The notes below the pieces were generated by a model, which saw only the letters and a program-made list of their open reading frames with translations, had not been told where the DNA came from and did not search any database. The position numbers were made by a program, and so were the translations under genes. This document shows positions 17,590 through 26,116 of a DNA stretch of 64,000 nt, piece by piece (the stretch's first letter is position 1; the number at the start of each line of letters is the position of its first letter). Source of the stretch: Hyphomicrobium sp. LHD-15 (GTDB lineage Bacteria > Pseudomonadota > Alphaproteobacteria > Rhizobiales > Hyphomicrobiaceae); the NCBI RefSeq assembly GCF_031157355.1, contig NZ_JAVIFT010000002.1, positions 978,501-1,042,500 on the forward strand, given 5' to 3'.

Positions 17590-17625
17590 AGCCAGGGTCG
17601 TTCTACGGAACGGCCCTGGCTTTTT
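17590..17625 (+). terminator. Intrinsic terminator of rne
   Basis: Stem AGCCAGGG/CCCTGGCT (17590-17597 with 17614-17621), extended inwards by CGTT/AACG, followed by TTTTT (17621-17625). It starts 36 bases after the rne stop. Confidence 0.9.
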
Positions 17626-17908
17626 GCTTGGGCGTGTTTCTCGTCGCGAAATCTGGCCCCACGACACGCCCAGTTCTCGCCTTGTTTTCACTCGCGCGTC
17701 CAAATCTCTGGGGTCGCGACAATTTTTCACGTTCCGGATTTGCAGGGCAATTCCATTGCGGAATCAAAGGCCGTGCACAGACTGGGGCGCCTTTGGCGCG
17801 CCTCGTCGGCAGGTAAAGTCACATTTTCACCATAAGCGGCTGGTGACTGCCGCCGGTCATATCGAGTAATTGGCGGGGCCGGAATGGATTATCCGGCAAT
17901 GGCGTGGG

Positions 17909-17934
17909 ACGTCACATCGCAACTCGTGTGACGT
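17909..17934. promoter_or_regulatory. Operator-like perfect inverted repeat
   Basis: ACGTCACA (17909-17916) and TGTGACGT (17927-17934) form a perfect 8-bp dyad spaced by 10 bases, 135 bases before the M15 peptidase start. The layout fits a dimeric repressor or activator site. No regulator gene is adjacent, so the binding protein is unknown. Confidence 0.45.
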
Positions 17935-18069
17935 GATTTGGGGCGATCTCTCCGATCTGTTCTCAAGATCACGGGGATGCTTGAACTATATTCCGGGTGT
18001 TTTTCTCGTCATTACTTTCTTTTCTTTGGGCCCATCCGGAATTCAGCAAGAATTAAAGGGAGTTCTTCC

Positions 18070-18729
18070 ATGAGTCAGCGCATTTTTGCTGCTTTCCTGG
18101 GCCTGGCTGCAGCCGTGTGCCTAGTGGTACCCGCCGAAGCGCGGGTCGAGAACGGGGCGAGCCGCGCGCACTATGCAAAGGATGGCCGTGCAGCCTCGAA
18201 GCGCGCTTACAAACAGCAGCGCACCTACAAGCAGCGCTCATACGCTCAGAAGGCCTATGCCAAGAAGCGCCAGGCGGCCTATCGCACGACCGGCAAGGTC
18301 GGCAAAACCGCTCAATATCGCGGTTACAAGAAGAAGTACGCTTCCAAGGGCGTGAAGGGCCGTGCGGCCCGGCTCCAGGGCCGCGCCATGACGGCTAGCC
18401 ATTCGGGCGGCGGCGGCGCCAGTGCGTCGCGCGGTTGCCTCCAGGCTTCGGCTCGCGGTCTGCTCGATCGGATCGAGGCGCAGTTCGGCCCGGTCAAGGT
18501 CATCTCGACCTGCCGTCCGGGGGCGCGCATTGCCGGCAGCGGCAAGCCGTCGAAGCATGGCTTCGGTCTCGCGGTCGATTTCGATGCCGGCGCTCGCAAG
18601 GGGGCCATCGTCAGCTGGCTGCGTGCCAACCATATGGCGGGCGGCACCATGACCTACCGCAACATGAGCCACATCCACGTGGACATCGGACCGCGGTTCG
18701 TGTCGCTGGGTGCCGGCGGGCGCGGCTAA
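18070..18729 (+). CDS. Secreted M15-type D-Ala-D-Ala carboxypeptidase-like protein
   Basis: The 219-residue product has a signal peptide (residues 1-24, ending near AEARV), then a very basic linker of about 80 residues rich in Lys, Arg, Tyr and Ala, then an M15 peptidase domain. Zinc-site features are SKHGFGLAVDFDAG (His and Asp) and SHIHVDIG (His). CxxP-like cysteines in STCRPGARIAG and RGCLQA could form a disulphide. Such enzymes trim peptidoglycan stem peptides or related D-amino acid bonds. The basic linker may bind anionic wall or lipopolysaccharide. ATG 18070 follows AAAGGGAG. The gene sits alone between two terminators. Confidence 0.8.
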   Translation: MSQRIFAAFLGLAAAVCLVVPAEARVENGASRAHYAKDGRAASKRAYKQQRTYKQRSYAQKAYAKKRQAAYRTTGKVGKTAQYRGYKKKYASKGVKGRAARLQGRAMTASHSGGGGASASRGCLQASARGLLDRIEAQFGPVKVISTCRPGARIAGSGKPSKHGFGLAVDFDAGARKGAIVSWLRANHMAGGTMTYRNMSHIHVDIGPRFVSLGAGGRG

Positions 18730-18738
18730 GACTAGGGG

Positions 18739-18773
18739 AAAAGGAGGCGTGCGCCGTTCGCAGCCTCCTTTTT
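18739..18773. terminator. Bidirectional terminator between convergent genes
   Basis: AAAAGGAGGC (18739-18748) pairs with GCCTCCTTTT (18763-18772), with an inner TGCG/CGCA. Runs of A on the left and T on the right let it end both the M15 gene (plus) and the aminotransferase gene (minus, stop at 18786). Confidence 0.85.
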
Positions 18774-18785
18774 CATCTCAGCCTT

Positions 18786-19994
18786 TCATCCGGAAGTGCG
18801 CAGCCGCGACCAGCTTAGGATGCGGTTCGCGCCCTCTCGGATGTCGGCTTCCGTTCCCGCATACGAAAAGCGCAGGAAGTGCCGGCCGCGGGCTTCGTCA
18901 AAGTCGAGGCCTGGGGTGACCGCAACGCCGATCTCGTTCAGCATCGCGGACGCGAAGGCGCGGGCATCATCGGTGAACGCCGAGACGTCGGCATAGAGGT
19001 AGAACGCGCCGTCCGCGGGGGCGATGCGCGTGAAGCCGGCTTGCGGCAGCGCTTCCAGAAGCAGCGCGCGGTTGTTTGCGTAGGTTTCCCGATTGCCCTC
19101 GAGCTCGTCTTCGGCCTCGAAAGCGCCGAGGGCTGCCACTTGCGAGACCGCGGGCGCCGAGATGAACAGGTTTTGCTGCAATCTTTCGACCACACGGACG
19201 AGGGACGGCGGTACGATCAGCCACCCGATGCGCCAGCCGGTCATGGCGTAATATTTCGAGAAGCTGTTGATGACGATGACGTCGTCGGAAACGGAAAGCG
19301 CCGTCGTGGCCGGCTTTTCGTAAGTCAGCCCGTGGTAGATCTCGTCCGAGATGAACCAGAGGCCGTGCTCGTCGCAGTAGCCCACAAGCTCGGCGAGGCG
19401 ATGGGGCTCGATTATGGTGCCGGTGGGATTGGCGGGGCTTGCGATCAAAAGGCCGTCGAGCCCGGTCGCGCGATCGAGGCGTGCGAGGGCGTCGAGGGTC
19501 GGCATCCAGCGCGTTTCGGGGCCGGTTTCGATCAGTGGAGATCGGCACCCGAGCGCCGACAGGATATGGCGATAGCAAGGGTATCCGGGTGAGGGCAACG
19601 CCACTTGCGCGCCGGTATCGAAGACCGCGAGAAAAGCCAGGATGAATGCCGCCGACGAGCCGGTGCAGACGACGACGCGGCTGTCGTCGATGTCGACATT
19701 GTAACGTTCGCCGTAGCTGCGGGCGATCCGGTGTCTCAATCCATCGATGCCGAGCGCTGCGGTGTAGCCGAGCGTCTCGGTTCCGAGAGCCGATTTCGCC
19801 TTCGCGAGCGCCGCGGCGGGCGCTGGTGTTCCAGGCTGGCCGACTTCCATGTGAATGACGGACCGCCCTTCAGCTTCGAGGGCAGCTGCTTCGCGCATGA
19901 CATCCATGACGATAAAGCTCGCGATGTCGCTGCGGCGCGCGGGGCCGCGCTCGGCTCGGGCGCGTTTGCGTCCCAACCCCTGCTCATCACTCAT
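18786..19994 (-). CDS. PLP-dependent aminotransferase, class I/II (AspC-like)
   Basis: The 402-residue product is a fold-type I aminotransferase. The catalytic lysine is in NSFSKYYAMTGWRIGW; the PLP-contacting blocks are GSSAAFILAF, SPANPTGTII and ISDEIYHGLTY; the C-terminal Arg for substrate carboxylate is in HFLRFSYAG. The donor and acceptor cannot be told. The ATG at 19994 is preceded by GAAGGAAAA; a longer open frame to 20072 has no similarity. Divergent from the M48 protease gene with about 245 bp between starts. Confidence 0.9.
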   Translation of the reverse strand: MSDEQGLGRKRARAERGPARRSDIASFIVMDVMREAAALEAEGRSVIHMEVGQPGTPAPAAALAKAKSALGTETLGYTAALGIDGLRHRIARSYGERYNVDIDDSRVVVCTGSSAAFILAFLAVFDTGAQVALPSPGYPCYRHILSALGCRSPLIETGPETRWMPTLDALARLDRATGLDGLLIASPANPTGTIIEPHRLAELVGYCDEHGLWFISDEIYHGLTYEKPATTALSVSDDVIVINSFSKYYAMTGWRIGWLIVPPSLVRVVERLQQNLFISAPAVSQVAALGAFEAEDELEGNRETYANNRALLLEALPQAGFTRIAPADGAFYLYADVSAFTDDARAFASAMLNEIGVAVTPGLDFDEARGRHFLRFSYAGTEADIREGANRILSWSRLRTSG

Positions 19995-20239
19995 CGCGTT
20001 TTCCTTCGGGGTTCTGAAGCTTCGCCCATGGCCGCGCTTCCGCCGGTCGCAAACGCCTTCCTTTGGCCGCATTGAAGCCAGTCCATGGGGTTCGAGCGAC
20101 GCGTTTTAGCCGTCAACCCACTGTAAAGCCAGCGGCTAGGCCGGTAGTCTTGTGTTGACCGGCTCTCTATGCCCATCTAGTTCGTGTCAGCGTGGTTTTC
20201 TCACTCTTTCAGCGCGATCTTTCGAGCGATCCGACGAGC

Positions 20240-21643
20240 ATGACTAAATCGACGTCCAGGTTTTCTCTTCGCACACTCCTCTTGATCGGTCTGATGGCGG
20301 GGTTTGTTGCAAGCGCGTTTCCGGCGCCGGCTGCCCGCGCGCAGGGATTGCCGCTGATCCGCGACACCGAGATCGAGCTGCTTCTCAACGACTACTCCCA
20401 GAAAATTTTCCGTGCGGCGGGCCTCGGTACCGGGCGCGTGACGGTTCGGATCGTCAACAACGAGGCGTTCAACGCATTCGTGATCGATGGCCGGAACGTG
20501 TTCATGCACACCGGAACGCTGATGCAAGCCAATACGCCGAACGAAGTGATAGGGGTGCTCGCGCACGAAGCCGGCCACATCGCGGGCGGCCACATGGCGG
20601 CGCTGAGATCGCGCATCGCGAAAGACCAGACGCGCGCACTGCTGATCCAGTTGCTCGGCATCGGCGCGATGATCGGCGGCGCCGTTTCGGGTGGCGATTC
20701 CGGCAAGGAAATCGGCAGCGCCGGCCAGGGCGTCATGATGGGCGGCAACGAGCTGATCATGCGTGGCCTGACGGCCGAGCGGCGCTCGCAGGAATCCGCG
20801 GCTGATCAGGCCGGCCTGCAGTATCTCAATGCGACCCAGCAGTCCGGCCGCGGTATGCTCGCGACGTTCGAGCGTTTCGCCGGGCAGGAACTTTTCTCGG
20901 ATGCGCACAAGGACGCGTTCGCGAGAACGCACCCCGTGGCCACCGATCGCTTGGCTCGCCTGCGCCAACTCGTCGAAAGCAGCCCCTATTTCGATGCGAA
21001 GGACCCGGCCGAGCTTCAGCTTCGCCACGATATGGTCCGCGCGAAGCTCTCCGGCTACATCGAGCCGCCGGCCGTCGTGTTCAATCGCTATCCGCCTGCG
21101 GATACGAGCTTGCCGGCGCGTTATGCACGGGCGATCGCCTCGTTCCGGCGCGGTGGTGCGGGTGGTCTCGACGACGCCGTCGCGGCGGCCGATGCGCTTA
21201 TTCGCGATCGGCCGAACAACCCCTATTTCTGGGAAGTGAAGGGCGATTTCCTGCAGAAGGGCGGACGTGCCGAGGCCGCGATCGCACCGTTCCGCAAGGC
21301 GCTGCAACTTCATAACGGAGATGCGCCGCTGGTCGGCGTGCAGCTCGCGCAAGCGCTGCTCCAGACCAAGAATCCTGCGGTTGCGGACGAAGCCATCAAT
21401 CTCCTGCGCAAGGCGGTCCAGCGCGAGCCGGACAACGCTTCGGCTTACAATACGCTCGGCCAGGCTTATTATGACAAAGGCATGATGCCTCAATCGGAGC
21501 TGGCGCGCGCGCAAGGGCTTTTCTATTTTGGTGCCTTGAAACAGGCGCAGGAATTTGCCAAACGCGCGCAGGGCGGCTTGAAGGCCGGATCGCCGGATTG
21601 GGTTAAGGCCGACGATATCATCAACTACAAACCTCAGACCTGA
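20240..21643 (+). CDS. M48 family metalloprotease with TPR domain (BepA-like)
   Basis: The 467-residue product has a signal peptide (residues 1-37, ending ARAQG), an M48 zinc protease domain with H109-E-A-G-H113 and the third-ligand glutamate region SQESAADQAGL, and C-terminal TPR repeats (about residues 300-440). This is the architecture of BepA/YfgC, a periplasmic protease and chaperone for outer-membrane protein assembly. ATG 20240 is preferred because the signal peptide begins there; 16 more codons lie open upstream. A promoter-like TTGACC with a poor -10 17 bases on lies at 20155-20183. It is followed 71 bp later by a DsbA-like gene, suggesting an envelope quality-control pair. Confidence 0.88.
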   Translation: MTKSTSRFSLRTLLLIGLMAGFVASAFPAPAARAQGLPLIRDTEIELLLNDYSQKIFRAAGLGTGRVTVRIVNNEAFNAFVIDGRNVFMHTGTLMQANTPNEVIGVLAHEAGHIAGGHMAALRSRIAKDQTRALLIQLLGIGAMIGGAVSGGDSGKEIGSAGQGVMMGGNELIMRGLTAERRSQESAADQAGLQYLNATQQSGRGMLATFERFAGQELFSDAHKDAFARTHPVATDRLARLRQLVESSPYFDAKDPAELQLRHDMVRAKLSGYIEPPAVVFNRYPPADTSLPARYARAIASFRRGGAGGLDDAVAAADALIRDRPNNPYFWEVKGDFLQKGGRAEAAIAPFRKALQLHNGDAPLVGVQLAQALLQTKNPAVADEAINLLRKAVQREPDNASAYNTLGQAYYDKGMMPQSELARAQGLFYFGALKQAQEFAKRAQGGLKAGSPDWVKADDIINYKPQT

Positions 21644-21714
21644 TCCGACAGCTCGCCGTCGACGTTCCGGCAAGAAACTGCGTTTCGGTCCGAAGATCTA
21701 CTCATGGAGCATTT

Positions 21715-22587
21715 ATGACAAATCCCGATACCGACAAGCCGGCCGCACCCGAAACGCCGGCACGTCCTTCGGCGATCAGCCTCGGCGCGCTCGTGGCCGC
21801 TCCGCTGCTTCTCGTTGCGGGCCTTTGGATGGCGTTCGGCGGCTCTCTCGGGGACGGCCGTTCTTCCGATACGCGGATGCTGGTCGGCGCCAATGTCGCG
21901 GAATTCACGCCGGATCAGCGCAAGGCCATTGAAGGGATCGTGAAGGACTATCTGATCCAGAATCCGGAGATCTTCCTCGAGGTGCAGAGCTCGCTCGAAG
22001 CGAAGATGGCCAAGGACGAAGCCGATCGCACCAAGGCGATGGTGGCGGAGCACGGAAAAGAGATCTATCGCGCTCCGAACGCGCCGGTGGCGGGCAATCC
22101 GGACGGCGACATCACCGTGGTCGAGTTCTTCGATTACAACTGCGGCTACTGCAAGCGTGGCTTCAGCGAGATCGCAAAGCTGGTCGAGAAGGACAAGAAC
22201 GTCCGCGTCGTGTTCAAGGAGTTCCCGATCCTGCGTGACGAATCCGAGCAGGCGGCGCGCGTGGCTCTCGCGGCCCGCATGCAGGGCAAATATTGGGAAG
22301 TCCATCGCGACATGATCTCGACCAAGGGCCTCGTCAACGAAGCGGTCGGTCTCAAGGTGGCTGAAGCCCACGGCCTCGACATGGCCAAGCTCAAGGCCGA
22401 CATGGCGTCCCCTGAGGTCAAGGCGGAGCTGGATCGGGTCAAGGAATTGGCCCGCAAGCTCTCGATCAACGGCACCCCGCACTTCCTGGTCGGAGACCGG
22501 GCGATCGGGGGGGCGCCCGAGAACCTTTACGACGTGCTCGAGACGCACGTGACGGAGCTTCGCAAGTCGGGCTGCAGTTATTGCTGA
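21715..22587 (+). CDS. Membrane-anchored DsbA/ScsC-like thiol oxidoreductase
   Basis: The 290-residue protein has a proline-rich cytoplasmic N-terminus, one membrane segment (about residues 20-43), a helical N-terminal extension like that of ScsC proteins, and a DsbA-type thioredoxin domain. The redox motif is C143-GY-C146 and the cis-proline loop is NGTPHF. It ends with CSYC, an additional cysteine pair that is unusual. It should form or isomerise disulphides in periplasmic proteins. ATG 21715 follows TGGAG. Neighbouring M48/TPR protease suggests joint work on outer-membrane or secreted proteins. Confidence 0.88.
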   Translation: MTNPDTDKPAAPETPARPSAISLGALVAAPLLLVAGLWMAFGGSLGDGRSSDTRMLVGANVAEFTPDQRKAIEGIVKDYLIQNPEIFLEVQSSLEAKMAKDEADRTKAMVAEHGKEIYRAPNAPVAGNPDGDITVVEFFDYNCGYCKRGFSEIAKLVEKDKNVRVVFKEFPILRDESEQAARVALAARMQGKYWEVHRDMISTKGLVNEAVGLKVAEAHGLDMAKLKADMASPEVKAELDRVKELARKLSINGTPHFLVGDRAIGGAPENLYDVLETHVTELRKSGCSYC

Positions 22588-22863
22588 TTAGACTGGGGTG
22601 TCTGTGCAAGTTTCCGATGTGCGCCGGCACCCTAGACCTCTGATTTTCCAATATTTATCTTTAGCGCGCTGGTTTTGGCCTCCGTGGGCGCCTTTTCGAC
22701 CGACGTTACGGGCAACGTTTGGCTTGGCGGCCTTTCGCGGCTGAGTTAAAGCTGCTACGGACCTTATGGGGCTTCTCCGGGACTGGGGTGGCCTGCTTTT
22801 GCGGATGGGAGCGTCCGCGAGACGGCGGTTCAGCTCCCGACACCCTCATCTCAGACCCGTGAT

Positions 22864-23301
22864 ATGGCCAAACCGGTATTCGTCCTCAACGGCCCGAACC
22901 TAAACTTGCTCGGCGTACGCGAGCCCGAGATCTACGGCCGGGACACGCTGGACGACGTGCGCAAGCGGGCCGAGGCGCGCGCCAGTGCGCTCGGGCTTAC
23001 GATCGCGTTTCGCCAGACCAATCACGAAGGCGAGCTGATCGGGTGGATCCAGGAGGCGCGCGGGGCGGCATCGGGCATCATTCTCAATGCCGGATCGTTG
23101 ACGCACACGTCGGTCGGTGTTCTGGATGCACTCACGGCGTCAGAGCTGCCGATCATCGAGGTGCATCTGTCGAATATCTTCCGACGCGAGAGTTTCCGTC
23201 ATCATTCCTATGTGTCGCTCGCCGCGAAAGGCGTTATCTGCGGCCTGGGCGTACAGGGCTACGAGCTGGCGCTCGATGCCATGGCAAAGCTGGCGGCATG
23301 A
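22864..23301 (+). CDS. aroQ: Type II 3-dehydroquinate dehydratase
   Basis: AroQ removes water from 3-dehydroquinate in the shikimate pathway. The 145-residue product is standard length. Signature residues are visible: NGPNLNLLGVREPEIYG (Arg and the catalytic Tyr), NHEGELI, NAGSLTHTSVG, HLSNIFRRESFRHHSY (catalytic His). ATG 22864 is used; no strong Shine-Dalgarno is present. It precedes accB by 66 bp and accC, a common alphaproteobacterial order that links shikimate and fatty acid synthesis genes. Confidence 0.95.
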   Translation: MAKPVFVLNGPNLNLLGVREPEIYGRDTLDDVRKRAEARASALGLTIAFRQTNHEGELIGWIQEARGAASGIILNAGSLTHTSVGVLDALTASELPIIEVHLSNIFRRESFRHHSYVSLAAKGVICGLGVQGYELALDAMAKLAA

Positions 23302-23367
23302 GACAAATCCGTGAAACACAAATCCAAAGACAGCGATAAAAAGCCGAAAGGGAAAGGGCTAGCGCGC

Positions 23368-23862
23368 ATGACGGCGAAAGACGAAGCCGAAAATTCGAGT
23401 GGCGAGCAGCAATTGATCCGGGAGCTCGCGAAGCTCCTGAACGATACGGGACTATCGGAAATCGAGATCGAAAAGAGCGGTCTCAAGGTTCGCGTCGCCC
23501 GCACCGTGACCGTTACGGCTGCCGTGCCCGCTCCCGCTCAGCTCGGCTTGGCCAGCGCGCCTGTCGCGAGCTCGCCGGCTGGTCCGGGCGCTGCACCCGC
23601 GGCGGCAGGTTCCGATCCCGCGAAGCATCCGGGCGCGGTGAAGTCGCCGATGGTCGGCACGGCGTATCGCTCGCCCGATCCCAAAGCCCCTCCGTTCGTC
23701 GAGGTCGGAACCCGCGTGCAGCAGGGCGATACCCTGCTGATCATCGAGGCGATGAAGACCATGAACCAGATCCCCGCTCCGCGTGCGGGGACCGTGACCT
23801 CCGTCCTGGTCGAAAACGGCCAACCGGTGGAGTTCGGCGAGCCGCTCGTGATCATTGAATAA
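23368..23862 (+). CDS. accB: Biotin carboxyl carrier protein of acetyl-CoA carboxylase
   Basis: AccB carries biotin between the biotin carboxylase and carboxyltransferase of acetyl-CoA carboxylase. From ATG 23368 the product has 164 residues: an N-terminal helix-strand segment ([20 protein letters not shown]), an Ala/Pro-rich flexible linker (about 52-88) and the biotinyl domain with K130 in EAMKTMNQ. The frame is also open from a GTG at 23311, which would add a Lys-rich leader of 19 residues; the ATG has AAGGGAAAGGG upstream and matches usual accB starts better. accC follows after an 89-bp spacer that holds a hairpin repeat. Confidence 0.93.
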   Translation: MTAKDEAENSSGEQQLIRELAKLLNDTGLSEIEIEKSGLKVRVARTVTVTAAVPAPAQLGLASAPVASSPAGPGAAPAAAGSDPAKHPGAVKSPMVGTAYRSPDPKAPPFVEVGTRVQQGDTLLIIEAMKTMNQIPAPRAGTVTSVLVENGQPVEFGEPLVIIE

Positions 23863-23870
23863 GGGAGAAC

Positions 23871-23940
23871 GGCAGGCGGCAGTCGGCAATCGGCAATCGG
23901 GACAAGACCCCCTATTGCCTGGTGCCTAGTGCCGAATGCC
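23871..23940. repeat. Short-unit inverted repeat between accB and accC
   Basis: The left arm repeats CGGCAAT (GGCAGTCGGCAATCGGCAAT, 23877-23896); the right arm repeats TGCCTAG-like units (ATTGCCTGGTGCCTAGTGCC, 23914-23933). The arms are imperfect inverse complements, giving a long hairpin within an operon. The unit type matches the element at 7998-8077. No terminator T-run follows. Confidence 0.65.
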
Positions 23941-23951
23941 TAAAATAAAGA

Positions 23952-25295
23952 ATGTTCGACAAGGTCCTTATTGCTAACCGGGGTGAGATCGCACTGCGCA
24001 TCCAGCGCGCGTGCAAGGAGCTTGGTATTGCGACCGTCGCCGTTCATTCGACGGCCGATGCCGACGCGATGCACGTGCGGCTCGCAGACGAAAGCGTTTG
24101 CATCGGGTCACCGCCCGCGAGCGACAGCTATCTCAACATTCCGCGCCTGCTCGCGGCCTGCGAGATTACGGGCGCGGATGCGGTCCATCCGGGCTATGGC
24201 TTCCTCTCGGAAAACGCGCGTTTTGCCGAGATCCTCGAAGAGCATTCGATCACCTTCATCGGCCCGACCTCCGAGCATATCCGGATCATGGGCGACAAGA
24301 TCACGGCCAAGGAGACGGCCAAGAAGCTCGGCATTCCGGTGGTCCCCGGCTCGGACGGCGAAGTGACAAGCGAAGCCCAGGCGTTGAAGATCGCCAAGGA
24401 GATGGGCTTTCCGGTGCTGATCAAGGCAACGGCGGGCGGCGGTGGCCGCGGCATGAAAGTCGCGCATACGGCGGCTGATCTCGGGCTCGCTCTCTCGACG
24501 GCCCGCTCGGAAGCCAAGGCCGCATTCGGCAACGATTCCGTCTACGTCGAAAAGTACCTGCAGAAGCCGCGCCATATCGAAATCCAGGTGTTCGGCGACG
24601 GCAAGGGGAATGCAGTCCACCTCGGCGAGCGCGACTGCTCGCTGCAGCGCCGACACCAGAAGATCCTGGAAGAGTCTCCTTCACCCGCGCTCAATGCGGC
24701 TTCGCGCCAGAAGATCGGCGAGGTCGTCGCCAATGCGATGCGCAAGATCAAGTATCGCGGCGCCGGCACCGTGGAGTTCCTGTTCGAGGACGGCGAATTC
24801 TACTTCATCGAGATGAATACGCGTCTGCAGGTCGAACATCCGGTCACGGAAGCCGTCACCGGCATCGATCTAGTGCTGGAGCAGATCCGCGTGGCCTCGG
24901 GCGGCAATCTGGCGTTCAAGCAGGAGGACATCACGTTCTCGGGTCACGCCATCGAATGCCGCATCAATGCGGAGAACCCGCGCACCTTCCGTCCCTCGCC
25001 CGGCCAGATCACCTATTGGCATCCGCCCGGCGGGCTCGGCGTGCGTGTCGACAGCGGCGTCTACCAGGGCTACCGTATTCCCCCGTTCTACGACAGCTTG
25101 ATCGGCAAGCTTATCGTGCACGGAAAGAACCGGAACGAGTGCCTGATGCGCCTCCGTCGTGCGTTGTCGGAGTTCGTCATCGACGGAATCGAGACGACGA
25201 TCCCGTTGTTTAACGAACTCATCCGGCAGCCGGACATCGCCAACGGCCTGTACGACATCCATTGGCTTGAGAAATATCTCGGGAAGCAGCCTTAG
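23952..25295 (+). CDS. accC: Biotin carboxylase subunit of acetyl-CoA carboxylase
   Basis: AccC carboxylates the biotin on AccB with ATP and bicarbonate. The 447-residue product is full length and starts with the family's [17 protein letters not shown]. The ATP-grasp domain has the glycine loop [28 protein letters not shown] contains the catalytic Glu/Asn/Arg cluster; the C-terminal domain has [14 protein letters not shown] 23952 is clear. Together with aroQ and accB it forms a likely operon; aat follows 104 bp later. Confidence 0.97.
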   Translation: MFDKVLIANRGEIALRIQRACKELGIATVAVHSTADADAMHVRLADESVCIGSPPASDSYLNIPRLLAACEITGADAVHPGYGFLSENARFAEILEEHSITFIGPTSEHIRIMGDKITAKETAKKLGIPVVPGSDGEVTSEAQALKIAKEMGFPVLIKATAGGGGRGMKVAHTAADLGLALSTARSEAKAAFGNDSVYVEKYLQKPRHIEIQVFGDGKGNAVHLGERDCSLQRRHQKILEESPSPALNAASRQKIGEVVANAMRKIKYRGAGTVEFLFEDGEFYFIEMNTRLQVEHPVTEAVTGIDLVLEQIRVASGGNLAFKQEDITFSGHAIECRINAENPRTFRPSPGQITYWHPPGGLGVRVDSGVYQGYRIPPFYDSLIGKLIVHGKNRNECLMRLRRALSEFVIDGIETTIPLFNELIRQPDIANGLYDIHWLEKYLGKQP

Positions 25296-25399
25296 GCCGC
25301 AGTGAGGCCAAGGCGCTCGCATCCCGACCGATCCGGCTTTATTATCCGCTTCGGTGCCGGGGTGCCGACGCGAGTATATGCAGACGGGAGCACTGAGTG

Positions 25400-26083
25400 A
25401 TGGCGTCGCGCGACGACATCATGATCGAGATTACGCCGCAGGTCCTTCTCAAGGCCTATAGTTGCGGCATCTTTCCCATGGCCGAAAGCGCTGACGATCC
25501 GGCGCTCTACTGGATCGAGCCCCAGCATCGCGGCATTCTTCCACTCGAGCACGTGCACGTTCCGCGGCGGTTGCAGCGGACGGTGCGCAGCGGCACGCTG
25601 CGGGTCGCGATCGATACCGACTATGACGGCGTGATCGAGGGATGTGCCGCGGAGCGGGCCGGGCGGCGCTCGACCTGGATCAACGGGCGTATTCGCGGCC
25701 TCTATCAGGAGCTGTTCCGGCTCGGCCATTGCCATACCGTCGAGGTATGGGACGAGGATCGGCTGGTCGGCGGCCTCTATGGCGTCGCGCTCGGTGGCGC
25801 GTTCTTTGGCGAGAGCATGTTTTCCTATGTCCGGGACGCCTCCAAGATTGCCCTGGTGCATCTGGTTGGCCGTCTCATCGGCGGGGGCTTCACGCTGCTC
25901 GATACGCAATTCGTGACCGATCACCTTCGCCAGTTCGGCACGATCGAGGTCGATCGTGACGACTTTCACGGTCTGCTCGACGGCGCGCTCAAGCACTCGG
26001 CTGACTTCTTGCGGCTGCCGCTCGACACTCCGGGCCCGGCCATTCTCGACATCATCGAACAGGCGCAGGGCGGGGCCCGCTGA
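25400..26083 (+). CDS. aat: Leucyl/phenylalanyl-tRNA-protein transferase (canonical copy)
   Basis: Aat attaches Leu or Phe from aminoacyl-tRNA to proteins that begin with Lys or Arg, marking them for ClpS/ClpAP. The product of 227 residues keeps the family motifs: [32 protein letters not shown] (TWI), [25 protein letters not shown] and [11 protein letters not shown], with the D-x-Q pair intact. ATG 25400 or GTG 25397, directly preceding, could start it; GGGAG lies about 10 bases upstream. A second, divergent family member is at 1005-1940. The methyltransferase gene follows 33 bp later. Confidence 0.95.
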   Translation: MASRDDIMIEITPQVLLKAYSCGIFPMAESADDPALYWIEPQHRGILPLEHVHVPRRLQRTVRSGTLRVAIDTDYDGVIEGCAAERAGRRSTWINGRIRGLYQELFRLGHCHTVEVWDEDRLVGGLYGVALGGAFFGESMFSYVRDASKIALVHLVGRLIGGGFTLLDTQFVTDHLRQFGTIEVDRDDFHGLLDGALKHSADFLRLPLDTPGPAILDIIEQAQGGAR

Positions 26084-26116
26084 GCAAGCGGCATCTCGTT
26101 CGGCTCAGGGCGCAGC

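Larger units (their letters stand above)
17554..18069. other. Intergenic region, 516 bp, between rne and the M15 peptidase gene
   Basis: It contains the rne terminator (17590-17625) and a palindromic operator-like site (17909-17934). A CTATAT near 17985 could be a -10 element for the downstream gene, but no good -35 accompanies it. No gene is seen. Confidence 0.5.

Noticed and set aside
15217-17730. 837-residue open frame antisense to rne
   Set aside because: It mirrors rne codon structure in a GC-rich gene; no domain is recognisable and the sense frame has all RNase E motifs.
20201-21673. 490-residue open frame antisense to the M48 protease gene
   Set aside because: No similarity or signal; the sense strand codes for a clear HEAGH metalloprotease.
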